Below, piece after piece: positions 10,968 through 22,200 of a DNA stretch of 64,000 nucleotides. The stretch lies in contig BDSI01000040.1 in assembly GCA_003117195.1 (NCBI GenBank), positions 496,658-560,657 of the forward strand. Direction: 5' to 3'. Both the position numbers and the translations under genes were made by a program. Positions within the stretch are counted from its first letter, which is position 1. Each line of letters begins with the position of its first letter. The notes under the pieces were generated by a model that ran no database searches, was not told the DNA's origin, and worked only from the letters and a program-made list of their open reading frames with translations. Origin of the DNA: Eudorina sp. 2006-703-Eu-15. Its lineage: Eukaryota; Chlorophyta; Chlorophyceae; Chlamydomonadales; Volvocaceae.

Positions 10968-11978
10968 GTGGACTACGTCATGCTGCGGCTTCGCGAATTG
11001 GAGCTCCGCAACCTGCAGGGCACAGCGCCTGCATTAGCAGTCGTGTCCAGCGCCTCGGCTGTGACGCTCACGGCAGCCAGCACGCAGGCTCAGGTCGTAA
11101 AGGTCCAGGCAGACCTTACCCGCATCGAGCGGGCGCAGGGGTTCAGCCCGTTCACACGGAGCCAGTGGAAGCATGGCCACCCCGAGTTCGATGCGGCGCT
11201 TGAGCGACTCAAGGCCAGGGAAGTACAACGGTGAGAAGACCGGTCTGTTGCTGAGCAATGAACTCACGATCCTTGGGATATTGACGTGGCACTGGTATTC
11301 TTCGCCAGTGCCGTATAAATTGATATGAATCGATGTATGAATCACTGCTGGGAATGACAAAATAGGGGGTGTCAGAATTGGTACCGGGGCTTCATCCTTG
11401 CGCTTCACGGAGTCACTTTGACTGCGTTTGCCGTCTTGTCGTAGGTGCCAGGCACGTATCGAGGCTCTCGCGATCGAAGTCCAGCAAGCATTCGTCGAGC
11501 GAGAGGCCGCAGGAGGGACGGACAAGGAGGCCAAGCGGATTCAGGCGCGCGCCCGACGGAAACGCTCGCAGATCAGGACGCTGCTGGAGGAGATGTACGT
11601 ATGGCAGAGCCTCGGGGCCACTGGAGGGGGGGGCAGGAGCGGCTGACCGAGCAGCAAATCAAACAGCTGTTCCTTCCTGGCGAGCTTCCACCCTGGAGCA
11701 CGTCTGTCAGTGGCGCGGCTGCCATCCGGCGTCACCACGGCCGCCTATATCACGATGCGCAGTCCTCCGTGTCCCGTGCGCGTGAGGAGTGCGTCTATCT
11801 GAAGGTGGAGAAGGCGCGGTTGGGGACGTGGTTGCGCAGAGCTGCCGTCTGCATAGGAGCTGCACGCATGAAGAAGCTCGGGGTCTGCGCGGGGACCGTG
11901 TTCATACTCGACTCCCATATCAAGAGCATTGGCGGGCTGCAGGCCGAGCTGGAGGGCTGTTCCATTCCCGACCTGTGA
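10968..11978 (+). pseudogene. KDZ-type transposase, C-terminal fragments
   Basis: Three successive coding blocks in changing frames are probably exons. Block 1, 10968-11234: helix, then IERAQGF and W-K-H-G-H-P-E-F. Block 2, about 11440-11640: GGTDKEAKRIQARARRKRSQ followed by LLEEMY. Block 3, about 11640-11830: QQIKQLFLPGELPPW, then RAREECVYLKVEKARL. KDZ transposases end with this order: an IE...W.P..PEY segment, a G(T)K...I.kR segment with a YN-like motif, then PW and an R..EE...L..E helix. I therefore read this as a KDZ C-terminus. A separate plus-strand block at 10057-10395, rich in Lys and Cys, may belong to the same gene but is not recognisable. Confidence 0.55.
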
Positions 11979-13680
11979 CCTTGTCGGCGACAAATGTGAT
12001 GGACGCTGGGGACCTTTGAGCGATATGGCTCGGGGCAGAACGGTGGTGGGCGTGGTTGCGCACGAGCAGTCTGTGTACGAGCCGTGAAGAAGCTCGGGGT
12101 GTGCACGGTTCTTCTGGTTCTTTGGAAGTAATGGGGTACAGTAGCTATGGGCTCGTCGCGTTGTCCTCCCTTGATGGTTGTCACCCAGTGGCCGCTGTCG
12201 TGGGAAGTACTGATAGGATGCCTTATGGCGCACGTAACGTCCCTTACCTAACACGTCCCCCGAGGCCTCTCTCTTCTCGATTGTGTGTTTTACAAGAACT
12301 GAGCCGCGAGAAGTGAGAAGCGTGAAACCGGTGTAGCTGGAGGTAGCTTAGCTGCACGATGTGCATGGTCGTTGTCGTGCTTGGTAGTCACCGACGGCTG
12401 CGGGGCACCAGGTACATCGGAGATAGAACAACTTGGGGTTGACGGAGCTGCCCCAGGAGACGTCAACGTCCCAGTAGATATGACATGAAACCACACATAA
12501 CACGGCTTACCTTCTCGGCCAAGGTCTTATAAACGCCCTGTAGCAAAACCCCATGTGCTCTCCGTCGTCCGCCCCCACGATGTGTTGCTTGGTGTCCGTC
12601 ATGTGTAGTGCAGATTGCGCTGGATGTGCCCAAGGGCCCTGATGAGTGGGGACCTGCGCACTTGGCCGATTATGATCAGCGCCTCGATTACCCAACGTAA
12701 AAACACATATCGACCCTGTAGCGCAGGGACTGGCAGACTGGCAAGTGTTATGAAGCTCTGGAACCCTCTGGAGGGCTCTTCGATTACCTAGCGGCCGATA
12801 CCGAATCCTGCAGCGCATTGTCAGGCAGTGCCTCGTTCTCAGCTGGACTTTCAGATGCAGGCGCGGTCGTAAGCGCAGTCCCCTCGTTCCTTACCGTCCC
12901 GACTTCAACACACCAGAAGCTGAGCACTGCAACCGCGCGGGTGGCCTGGAAAGAAATTGTTGGTTCAGAGACCACTTTCAGGCTAGTCCAAAACTTGGGC
13001 ACAGTCTGGGTCTCAGGTGCACTCTCGGGCGCAGGTGCACTCTGGCGCATTCTCGGGCGCAGTCCTCCGTGTCCCGCGCGCGTAAGGAGTGCGTCTATCT
13101 GAAGGTGGAGAAGGCGCGGTTGGGGACGTGGTTGCGCAGAGCTGCCGTCTGCATAGGAGCCGCACGCATGAAAAAGCTCGGGGTTTGCGCGGGGAGCGTG
13201 TTCATATTCGAATCCCACCTCAAGAGCATTGTGGCCGAGCGGGGGGCGTTTGCGCGGTATGGCTCGGGGCAGAACGGTGGGGGCCGTGGTTGCGCACGAG
13301 CAGTCCGTGTACGAGCCGTGAAGAAGCTCGGGGTGTGCACGGTTCTTCTGGTTCTTTGGATAATGGGGTACAGTAGCCATGGGCTCGTCGCGTTGTCTTC
13401 CCTTGATGGTTGTCACCCAGTTGCCGCTGTTGTGTGAAGTACTGATAGGATGCCTTATGGCCCACGTAACATCCCATGCTTTAAGAGAAACCCTCAGCGC
13501 ATTGTCAGGCAGCACCTCGTTCTCAGCCGAACTTTTAGATGCAGGCGCCGTCTCAAGCGCATTCCCCTCGTTCCTTACAGGCATGACTTCAATACACCAG
13601 AAGCTGACAACTGCCATCGTGCGGGAGTGGCTAGGAAACAAATTTGCTGATTCAGACGCCACTTTTCAGCCTCCGGCACA
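11757..13680. repeat. Internal duplications (order B-A-B-A) within the KDZ-type element
   Basis: Unit B (11757-12250) recurs at 13056-13470. It includes the end of the transposase-like block and a TCGGGGT(G/T)TGC segment. Unit A (12805-12990) recurs at 13490-13680. The copies differ by scattered substitutions and small gaps, so the duplication is not recent. Between the first B and the first A lie about 550 unique bases without recognisable genes. Confidence 0.75.
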
Positions 13681-14001
13681 GTTTCAGTCTCAGGTGCACT
13701 CTGGGGCGCAGGTGCAGACCTGGCTGGGCATCCCCTTCGTCACACATCTCTCAGCGCCCATGCGACATCTTATTATTAGGATGTTACAGCGGACCCCGCG
13801 GGTCATCGGTGACAGCCCCGGCGACAGCCGAGGCTTCCTCACCATACACTGCCTAAATGAACTAACGCCACCATGGCGCTCCGGACAGGCTCCCCAAGTG
13901 CACCGAAACATCTGCTGTCGGTCGTGCTAACTATCTAGCCTTCCTAACTATCTAGCCGTGCTGAAACATGAGCAATAACTCCGTACCACACCCGTTATCC
14001 G

Positions 14002-16534
14002 CTACTGTATCCACACCTCCTTCCCCTTCACACGGGAACCTGCGAACGAATACCCCGTCAAAGGTCTATGGTGCTCGCGATCCGATTGTACACCCGGTCG
14101 AGCATGGCCTCTTTTCCGGGAAACTGGCAGTTGGCAAGTTGCGTATACAAGCGGTGCACCGCTTCCTTGTCCGGAGGGTTTGCCGTCAGCTCCGTCTCCA
14201 CCTGCGCCTCGACCTGGTGCTGCGGTGGGTACAGCAGTCGCTACAGTGGCGGGCCCAGCTGCGCCCATGTACGCCGTCACGTCGGAGACGGGCACTGACG
14301 CCTTCCGTGGAATGCCGTGGTTAATGCCCGCAACCTTGGCCGCATCCTTCCAGGCGGTAACAAGCTTATCATGACTTAACATCCTGGCGTCCGGTCTCAC
14401 TCCGATCAGGACTCTGATGGCGTCCTCGAAGTTGTTGTTGTTGGCTTTGTCCTCGTCGATGTGCCTTGCAAAGAAGTCGACGATCAACTTCCTCTGCGGT
14501 CACGTCAAGTAATCAATTCGTGAGGCATAATGGAAGCCGTGCAAAACCCGCAATGCAGGAACGTCAGCAGACCAAGACGGCAGCCTCACCTCGCCACGCC
14601 CGAGCTTCACCGGGCCCGCCGTCTGTCCAGCCCCATCCAGCCCCGTCGCAGCGGCCGCCGCCTGCTGTGCAACCAGCGGAAGGCCCGGCTGCGGCAGCTG
14701 CAGACGGGGCTGCTGCTGTTGGGCTGCTGGCGCCGCGAGCATAGGCGCCGTACCGGCCGTCACAGCGGCCGCCGCCTGCTGTGCAACCAGCGGAAGGCCC
14801 GGCTGCGGCAGCTGCAGACGGGGCTGCTGCTGTTGGGCTGCTGGCGCCGCGAGCATAGGCGCCGTACCGGCCGTCACAGCGGCCGCCGCCTGCTGTGCAA
14901 CCAGCCGAAGGCCCGGCTGCGGCAGCTGCAGACGGGGCTGCTGCTGTTGGGCTGCGGGCGCCGCGAGCATAGGCGCCGTACCGGCCGTCGCAGCGGCCGC
15001 CGCCTGCTGTGCAACCAGCGGAAGGCCCGGCTGCGGCAGCTGCAGGTGGGGCTGCTGCTGTTGGGCTGCTGGCGCCGCGAGCATAGACGCCGTACCGGCC
15101 GTCGCAGCGGCCGCCGCCTGCTGTGCAACCAGCGGAAGGCCCGGCTGCGGCAGCTGCAGGTGGGGCTGCTGCTGTTGGGCTGCTGGCGCCGCGAGCATAG
15201 ACGCCGTACCGGCCGTCGCAGCGGCCGCCGCCTGCTGTGCAACCAGCGGTAGGCCCGGCTGCGGCAGCTGCAGACGGGGCTGCTGCTGTTGGGCTGCTGG
15301 CGCCGCGAGCATAGGCGCCGTACCGGCCGTCGCAGCGGCCGCCTGCTGTGCAACCGGCGGAAGGCCCGGCTGTCCCGCCTGTGTGTGACGGGGACCCAGC
15401 AGCGGCCGCGGGCCCTGCTGCACCAGGGGCCCCTGCCTGTCCCTACACTCTTGCTGCCTCTGAGCGGAGCTGGTCCTCCGTGTGCTCCCACAAGGACTGC
15501 AGGGACGAAAACATGGTTGTTGCAGGGCCGGGCGCGGTCCATGAATAAATGGTTGCTCAGTGGACCCGTCGACGAGTCGTGTGAAAAAGCTATGGCGACC
15601 CCAGCGTGCCCCGGCTACGGACGCAGCACGAGATTCCCGGACCCGTACATCGCTTCACCATCATCCAAAGTCGCAAAGGCATGTTAATGCATGGCCTCGA
15701 TGTCCTCACCTTGCCATTCCAGAGCTTCTCAGACGCTTCCTCTCTCAAAGTTTTGCGTTTCCGGCACCGCTTCTGCGGGTAAGGGGTGTTTGGCACGAGT
15801 GCTTCGACAGCGGCAGCCAATGCCTTGTTAATACCCCAGATTCGCTCTCCCGGCTCCGGATCTCTCGGGCCAATTCGTCGCCTCTTGGACGACCGCGTAG
15901 GACTGTTGCAGGACAGCCTGCAGTGAGGCATACTTGTAATGTTACGATGTGAACATGACACGCAAGCTACCATCTCCCTGGATGCCCCGAACCCACCCGT
16001 TGATGTGTTGGTATATGACTAGCCCCAACTGCGCCTGCTCTGACAGGTCTCTGAACTCAGCTGCGCACTTTTCTCTCGCGCGAGAGCTGAGACAAGCCGT
16101 GCGGATGTGGTTTTCGAAGGTCGACTGAAGAGCGTGTCCGCAGACTTCCATGTTGGTGTCTCCCTGTACACGGGTTCATGCCCATGGAGCCCCATGTCAG
16201 GCGTGCGCGTACGGCGCGTGCGTGTCGTGTGTTTTGGTGCACAGTATCGCCTGATTGACATAGGTGTCATCTGAGACTAGATCGATCGGGACGCCAACTT
16301 AATTACCATTTCGCGCAACGCGGTGACGGTGGTGTCCGCGATGGACACAAGCGAGTACCGAAACGGTGGCTCTGTCCGACTGAAGTTAATCGACCGGATT
16401 TCCCAGTTTTCTGATGCTGAAGACGTGGTTCCGAGCAATTCGAGAGCATCCTTTAATCTCCTCGCAAGCTCTGCTTTGCTGTTCCTCTGGTTGTTGTCAT
16501 GTTGACCTGTCGAAGGCCCGCAAGCCCTAGGCAA
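14002..16534 (-). CDS. Second, antisense gene of the KDZ-type element: accessory protein with 38-residue repeats (degraded?)
   Basis: On the minus strand, exon-like blocks follow one another. 16534-16280: ELARRLKDALELLG, then SVASLADTT-like sequence. 16151-15950: STFENHIRTACL, EFRDLSEQAQLG. 15900-15700: basic, with SKRRRIG and KRCRKRK clusters that look like nuclear localisation signals. 15423-14500: seven Pro/Gln/Ala repeats. 14487-14002: IVDFFARHIDEDKA, then a disordered tail. The last two blocks share a frame and are separated by one TGA at 14500-14502. No enzyme motif is visible. A nuclear DNA- or protein-binding helper of transposition is possible but unproven. It reads toward the transposase gene, so the two are convergent. 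Confidence 0.4.
14640..15375 (-). repeat. Seven tandem 114-bp repeats encoding 38-residue Pro/Gln/Ala units
   Basis: The GAGCATAG landmark recurs exactly every 114 bp (for example 14737 and 14851). On the minus strand each unit reads approximately MLAAPAAQQQQP, then LQLPQPGLPLVAQQ, then an Ala run and TAGTAP. Units differ by a few substitutions. The length is a multiple of three, consistent with constraint to stay in frame. Confidence 0.9.
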
Positions 16535-16676
16535 AGCTTATCCGACTCAGCGCACACGTGCCAGTACCTATCGGGAAATGATACGCTTGGGGAGAGGTCA
16601 TGTAAGTCAGGTGAAGGTGTAAATGTAAGGGTCAATGGTCAATGTCAGGAGAAGAACTGCTCTATTACATTACAAA

Positions 16677-16850
16677 CGGTATTCAGGTATACAATGTATA
16701 CCGTTTTAGAAGGTATACCGAATCCCCGCGGTGGAATGAGTTGAGTGGTCGTATGTTTGGTCAATGTTCGGTCGTATACCGTCTATGACGGTATACCTCT
16801 CATACAATGATACCGTCCTGGACGGCATAAGTTACCGGGAGACCTAGCTG
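16677..16850 (-). repeat. Right terminal inverted repeat of the KDZ-type element
   Basis: Reverse complement of 8920-9084 with ten extra bases (CTCATTCCAC region) in the middle and a few substitutions. It is followed directly by the second CTAATGA target copy. Confidence 0.9.
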
Positions 16851-16969
16851 CTAATGATGTTACAGGGCAATCATTGAAACCGTCCAGAACCATGCGTCAA
16901 ATCGATCGAGCGAGTGGTTACCAATACGCTTCGCATGGACAATTCAAAAATAACAAAAAAATGTAAAAT

Positions 16970-17997
16970 CTATTGTCGTTGCAGGTATCGAAAAGATGGT
17001 CAACTTCTTCAGGACCTACGCTGGTCCCGTTAGTTGCGCCGTCGTGCTACAAACCCAGCCCACCGCCTTCTTTTTGCAGAATTGGCCGAGCTTCCCCTGC
17101 ATTACTATTTGGTGAAGCAAGTGGTTCGCTTTTGGAACCGCCTGCAGACGCAGAAGGGCACGGTCGCACACGCAGTCCTATGTCAGGAGGTTATCGATGC
17201 ACTCACCGACCCTGAACGGGGCGGTTGGGGAGCCTCGTTCTTGCGTTTAATGTCGTACTTAGAGTGTGATATTTGGAGCGGGCTACCTCACGATGCAGAA
17301 GGTGTTGAACAGCGAGTTGAGTGGTTGCTGTCCAAACCTCTTCCCGAGGCTCAGATTGTGACGGCGATGAGGGAACGACTAATGAGCGGTTGGGAACATG
17401 TGCGCCTCGATGTCGAGCCAGACAATTATCCATCAGACGGGAAGCAGCCGGGGATCCATATGTCGAAGTACAAGCATTGGATGGGCCTGTCGCTTATGGG
17501 TGCGGCGGCCGTTATGTGGCAACCGCACGCTACAGTTTTTATCCCCCGTTCTGCGCACCGGAAGCTAATGCAATTCAGGCTTTGTTGTTGGGCACTTGAG
17601 TCTAACAGGGCGCGGAGGGGTAGGCACCATGTCCCTAGAGGACAACGGGTTTGCCGTTGCTGCCGCTCTGAAGACCAGATTGAAGATGAGAAGCATGTTC
17701 TACTCGACTGCCCGGCTTACGATGCAATACGCGCTGAGGAAGGGTTTCACCGCCCTAATACGATGAGGGAGGCGATGGCCTGGGATCCGGCTCGTTTGGC
17801 AAAGATGTTGGGGCGCATGTGGGCTCACCGTAATTCTATCGTGCCCTTTGGGCGCTAGTCTCGTCGGCTCCTGTTAATGCGGTATTGCAAACCAGTGCTT
17901 TTGGGCGTTTTGTTTGCCCTTGGGCCTCCGGCTCGTATGGGTATGTGCAGGTATGGGGTTACGCACCCCCAACCATGTAACACACACACTGTCTACT
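16970..17997 (+). pseudogene. 5'-truncated LINE (non-LTR retrotransposon), C-terminal coding part and 3' end
   Basis: The frame from 17034 to 17858 (275 residues) ends in a zinc-binding segment CRCCRSEDQIEDEKHVLLDC, i.e. C-x2-C...H-x4-C. This is the pattern of the zf-RVT domain found after the reverse transcriptase of LINEs. Upstream is a Trp-rich stretch (YYLVKQVVRFWNRL) typical of the linker region. The reverse transcriptase and endonuclease are absent, so the copy is 5'-truncated. The unit probably ends at the ATGTAAC at 17976-17982, just before a CA-rich stretch. It lies immediately right of the KDZ-type element. Confidence 0.6.
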
Positions 17998-19556
17998 CGC
18001 CGACATCAGCGACGAGTGGCGGGGAGCTGCAGCAGCGGTGCTGGACCATCCCGAGCGGGCGGGGGACCTGGAGTCCGAGGAAGAGACCCGTCGGCGGATT
18101 GTGGACCGGATGGGGTGGAGGCTAGCCAACTCGCTGACGGTCAAGCTTAGTGGCCTGACGGTCCGGCTGGCGACACAGCTGCAGATGCAGGAGGTGGCGG
18201 CAGCAAGGGCACGACAGCATGCTGAATACGAGCAGGAGGCCAGGGGACAGCTTGAGACAGACGGAGTGGCTGGGCCCCCGGCATTCAGCATGCCTGCCAC
18301 TCTACAGCGGCTTTGGGCCATCAAGTGGGAACGAGAGCACAAAGAAACACTGTGGCGCCTGGCGGTTGACGGGGTCCCGCTGCCTGGCAACAGCCACCTC
18401 CACAACGCCCACCCCGAGGCGTGCGGGTGTGGCGAGTACGGCGGTGCGGGGCCCCACCCGTGTTCACCACGGGCACACCATTTCTGGGCATGCCCGGTCG
18501 CTCAGGCAGTGATACAGCAGATCGGGGTACACGTTCCGGGCCCCATCACCCGAGCCAACGTGTGGCTGGCTGAGCCGCCACAGGGGGTACAACAAGGGGT
18601 TTGGGACATCGTTGCCCTGGCGGCGCTGACGGCCATGGAGCGGGCGAGGGTGGGGTTACGTGCAGCGACCCTCCACGGCGACGCACAGCCCGTGCCGGGG
18701 GCGCCGGCTGCCCCATCGCCGGTTGATGTAGCTAAGGCGCGCGCAGTCATGGAGTTCTGGCAGCGGGTGGCCAGTTTCGCAGAACTGGGCCGACCGCGAC
18801 GGGGATGGGAGGGGGTGGGACTGGACCACCCAATCCTATCGGTGGTGGTGGCAGCCGGATCCGCTGCGTGCAGCCAGTAGACGTAGACTCGTGATGGATA
18901 GATAGCAGCGCGAGACGCTAGGGTGTAGGGATTGGGACTAGGGAAGCCCACTTCCGGGCACGATGGGGATCCGTGGGTGCCCGAGGAGGGTCGGGCCCGA
19001 CCAGTGGGAGTTGGCAGCGAGCGGGACGTGTAGGCGAGGGCCGCTTGCGACGGGAAGGGGTGTACGACAGGGAAGCTTGCGTGGTGATGTGCTGCCTTGT
19101 GCAAACCATAGCCCCATCATGGAGCACCCGACTGCATACCCGGACCCAGCAAGGCCTGACGCGTGCGAGCCGCCTCGCTCTGGCTCAGCTGGGCAAGCAG
19201 GCCTGCCGGAGGGTGCAACCCTAGCTAGTACGATTAGGTTGGGACGCGGGACCAGGCTAGTTTTACCGCACCAAGCAGGGGCGCGCCTCCGAAACGCGCC
19301 CTGGGTGCTGCAAGGACTTGAGGAGGTTGAACAGCGGACTGCGAGGCGCAGACCGCCCGGGATGGGCCTTCGCCCACTCCCTTGAGGGGGCACAGCGGTC
19401 ACCGATCCTCGGGGATCGGGCACGCGCCCTTGGTTGAGAGCGAGGGGACAGAGGCCCCTTACGCCCCTTTCCCCCGTATCCGGGGGAAAGTGCTTCGGCG
19501 GTCTCCCGTATGGGGCGGGTTAGCGCCCCCGGCCAGTGTCGGCCCGGCAGATATGT
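17998..19556 (+). pseudogene. Second 5'-truncated LINE with zf-RVT-like tail and 0.67-kb structured 3' UTR
   Basis: The coding part 18038-18880 (280 residues) contains ETLWRLAVDGVPLPGNSH followed by CGCGEYGG and SPRAHHFWACP, a CCHC-like zinc site at the end of a LINE ORF. It ends at a stop near 18878. The 3' UTR has strong short hairpins (CCGATCCTCGGGGATCGG; CCCCCGTATCCGGGGG) and ends TATGTAAC at 19556. CA-rich stretches on both sides (17979-17990 and 19561-19572) could be the target duplication. A paralogue with the same motifs is inserted in gene B at 31105-33438. Confidence 0.65.
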
Positions 19557-20268
19557 AACGATTCACACACACACATGCATATCTATGTGTACAGGCTGAG
19601 GGCTGTCTGTCTGGCTGGTATGTTCTGGTGCGGGCCCGAGGCGTGCCCCGGCTACCGCCTGCTGCTCTGACTGCGGCGGACCGGAAAGTCCTAAATACTA
19701 CTGCTATAGATGAAAAATTTGTAAGAAAACGTTGGAAATTACGTATGCTCTTGCAACCAACCCACGCACATCCGCATAATCGTGTGTTTCCAGTGCGCGT
19801 GTATCCGAAATTTGTCTATCGCACACACCACGGCCACCGCCAGCTAGCTAGCTTCGCGCGCGGCGGGGGACCTATCCCGTACTGAGGACTCCATAGCCTG
19901 AGCTCAGCCCGAAAGCAAGGCGCATACCGGTAGACAGCTAGCGAGCACAACCGTGAAAGGCCGCCTCGATTCAATGCATAGAAGCTGCTTGTCATTGCAC
20001 GCAGACATGCACTGCATGCACCTGCACATGCACCTGCCTGCGACTGCCGAGCGACCCACGCACACGGGCTGCCGATCCACGCAGTCACCCGTCCGACCAG
20101 TATCGCAAGAACCCGAAACGGCGCGCGGGCACGTACATGTACATGCGTATTGATTGTGGATGGATGGATGGAGGGGGGGTTCCTATACGAACCCTATACA
20201 CATATGCGCCACACGCTTGCCTGCGAAGCGGTGACCTCGCATCCATCCACACGTCCGGTGTTTTTGTT
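19557..20268. other. Repetitive spacer, no gene seen
   Basis: This contains CA-rich runs, the CCGCCAGCTAGCTAGCT motif at about 19838-19854, and a block related to 24700-25620. No protein-coding signal was found. Confidence 0.4.
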
Positions 20269-21765
20269 GGGCGGGGCCCCAGCGCGAAGCGCGTTCGGGG
20301 GGCCCCGCCCCCTAGGATTGCCCATGTCCGTGTGTCCGTGTGTCCGTGTGTCCGTGTGTCCGTGTGTCCGTGTGTCCGTGTGTCCGTGTGTCCGTGTGTC
20401 CGTGTGTCCGTGTGTCCGTGTGTCCGTGTGTCCGTGTGTCCGTGTGTCCGTGTGTCCGTGTGTCCGTGTGTCCGTGTGTCCGTGTGTCCGTGTGTCCGTG
20501 TGTCCGTGTGTCCGTGTGTCCGTGTGTCCGTGTGTCCGTGTGTCCGTGTGTCCGTGTGTCCGTGTGTCCGTGTGTCCGTGTGTCCGTGTGTCCGTGTGTC
20601 CGTGTGTCCGTGTGTCCGTGTGTCCGTGTGTCCGTGTGTCCGTGTGTCCGTGTGTCCGTGTGTCCGTGTGTCCGTGTGTCCGTGTGTCCGTGTGTCCGTG
20701 TGTCCGTGTGTCCGTGTGTCCGTGTGTCCGTGTGTCCGTGTGTCCGTGTGTCCGTGTGTCCGTGTGTCCGTGTGTCCGTGTGTCCGTGTGTCCGTGTGTC
20801 CGTGTGTCCGTGTGTCCGTGTGTCCGTGTGTCCGTGTGTCCGTGTGTCCGTGTGTCCGTGTGTCCGTGTGTCCGTGTAACGGCAAAATGTTCATTATCCG
20901 CTAAACTAATTCGCTATGTTTGTCATATTATTTGTCCTCTATTGCAAGGTAACTTTGGTTTGGCTGAAAAAAATTCTTTGCGCACAAACGGTCAAAGTAA
21001 AGCTCTGCGGTTTCCATGGACCCGGGTCAACGTCCACCCAACGCCTCTCGCGCTCATATTTGTTTCAACGGGTGCCGCGTGATGAATACTTGGATTAAGA
21101 ATGGGCAGCGCGTGCTAAATTGAACGTCCATAGTGTTCTGATGTTTGAACATCAAGATGCCACCAATATCAAGATTTGCCTTTCTGTCTTGCCATATGAA
21201 TACCATTCAACAATATGTATTGAATCAAAGTTTCAAAATGCAAAGGGATAGCATACCGAGTACCAACAAGTTCTCCAGTTCCGATGGCCGAAGTCCGGGT
21301 CTCACCGCGGCTTTTTCGCACCCTGGTTTTGCCTTATATTTGCTATGTAACTATTGATGGCAAACTTTAGAGGTTCACGTCTGCTGCGGGCGTGCAACTG
21401 AAGGGCTGCTTGCTTGCCGACGGACCAAACAACTACAGCTTCACGGAAAAACAAGAATGCTTCAAGCTTGCTTTTTGATATCTGCTTGACAGACGGATGT
21501 GGTAGTGCAGAGGCGTCTAGCGTTACGATAATAATGCAGATACGATGAGGCGGCGCGTAGGTTTCGGGGCTACCCTACCTGCTTTACCTTGCTCAATCTA
21601 TGCACGCCGATCCACCTTCAACATCAACGACACCCTCAATGGCACCCTTTCACTCTCTCACACTCTTGCGCGGTAACGGAGTTTCCGTTGTAAAGCAAGC
21701 GGCCTGTACGGATTGTGGGGGGACCCCGCCCTTTTTCCGGCTTCAAGGAAGCCGACCCCTACTTG
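20269..21765 (+). mobile_element. Short dispersed non-autonomous element, copy 1 (contains the 8-bp array)
   Basis: The same sequence occurs in reverse orientation at 38175-39056. The left end is a GC-rich palindrome (GGCGGGGCCCC ... GGGGCCCCGCC, 20270-20309). The right end has a short hairpin CGGCTTCAAGGAAGCCG followed by ACCCCTACTTG. No transposase is encoded. The flanks are T-rich, and the related block at about 25595-25625 (GGTGCTTTGTGG) looks like the unoccupied site. The target duplication is at most a few T residues. A right-end hairpin, no long duplication and T-rich targets recall Helentron-type elements, but terminal motifs are not decisive. Confidence 0.6.
20325..20877. repeat. Perfect tandem array of 69 TGTCCGTG units
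   Basis: 553 bp of an 8-bp unit, with no variant seen by eye. It is not a multiple of three, so all three phases stay open and give spurious Cys-Val-Arg or Thr-His-Gly repeats. The other copy of the host element has only about one such unit (near 39014-39020), so expansion happened after dispersal. It is not the algal telomere repeat. Confidence 0.97.
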
Positions 21766-22200
21766 TTTGGTCCACAGCTGGTAGGGGTGATGGCAGCCGG
21801 CGTTAGGTGTCATTGCGATGCCGCTAGTGCGTGCCGGATGCGGCACGACCCGGCCTGTGCCTGTCCAACCTGCATGAGCCCGTGTCCCTCGCGGTGGATG
21901 GTCAGCAGATAAGCCGACCGTAATGAGCGTCTGAGCCACGCGGTAAACCAGGTTCATTCCACACCCATCCATCCTAACGGGTGAACCCGCCGTGCGTAAT
22001 GAGTCAAGGATGCATTTCTAGCGTTCATGGTTTTCATGGGCTGTGTCGTGTTAAACCCTGCCCCACCTGCTGTAGCCCAACCGCGCTACAGCAGCCCAGC
22101 CAGGATTGCTCCAGCCGTGCTAGCTACGGCCCAGTCAGGACTGCTCTAGCCGTGCTAACTACAGACCAGCTCCGTCGTCTGCTCCAGCCGTGCTAGCTAG
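21766..22200. other. Spacer related to 25600-25985
   Basis: GATGCCGCTAGTGCGTG and CCAGCCGTGCTAGCTAGC recur in the second block. This is the duplicated 3' flank of the ECM genes. No gene seen. Confidence 0.4.

Larger units (their letters stand above)
8920..16850. mobile_element. 7.9-kb KDZ-type (Kyakuja/Dileera/Zisupton) DNA transposon, decayed or non-autonomous
   Basis: Both ends carry inverted repeats of 165 bp (left) and 174 bp (right) that match except for a 10-bp gap and a few substitutions, beginning CAGCTAGGTCTCCCG. They are flanked by the heptamer CTAATGA at 8913-8919 and 16851-16857, so the element inserted as one unit. Inside are plus-strand pieces resembling the zinc-binding N-terminus and the helical C-terminus of KDZ transposases, and a minus-strand multi-exon gene with 38-residue repeats. 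The transposase core appears to be missing. KDZ elements are known from fungi, fish and chlorophytes and make 8-bp duplications. Here 7 bp are exact and the eighth is ambiguous. Confidence 0.75.

Noticed and set aside
14530..15252. Plus-strand Arg/Leu-rich frame over the 114-bp repeats
   Set aside because: This is a shadow of the minus-strand frame. The minus-strand reading continues into exon-like sequence on both sides and the plus-strand one does not.
14640..15375. CRISPR-like array
   Set aside because: The repeats are contiguous 114-bp coding units without unique spacers, in a eukaryotic genome.
20325..20877. Telomere or interstitial telomere repeat
   Set aside because: The unit TGTCCGTG differs from the algal TTTTAGGG and plant TTTAGGG repeats in composition and length.
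20085..21082. Long open frames of Cys-Val-Arg or Thr-His-Gly repeats over the 8-bp array
   Set aside because: An 8-bp perfect repeat without stops opens every phase on both strands. No start context, splice signal or conserved flank supports a protein.
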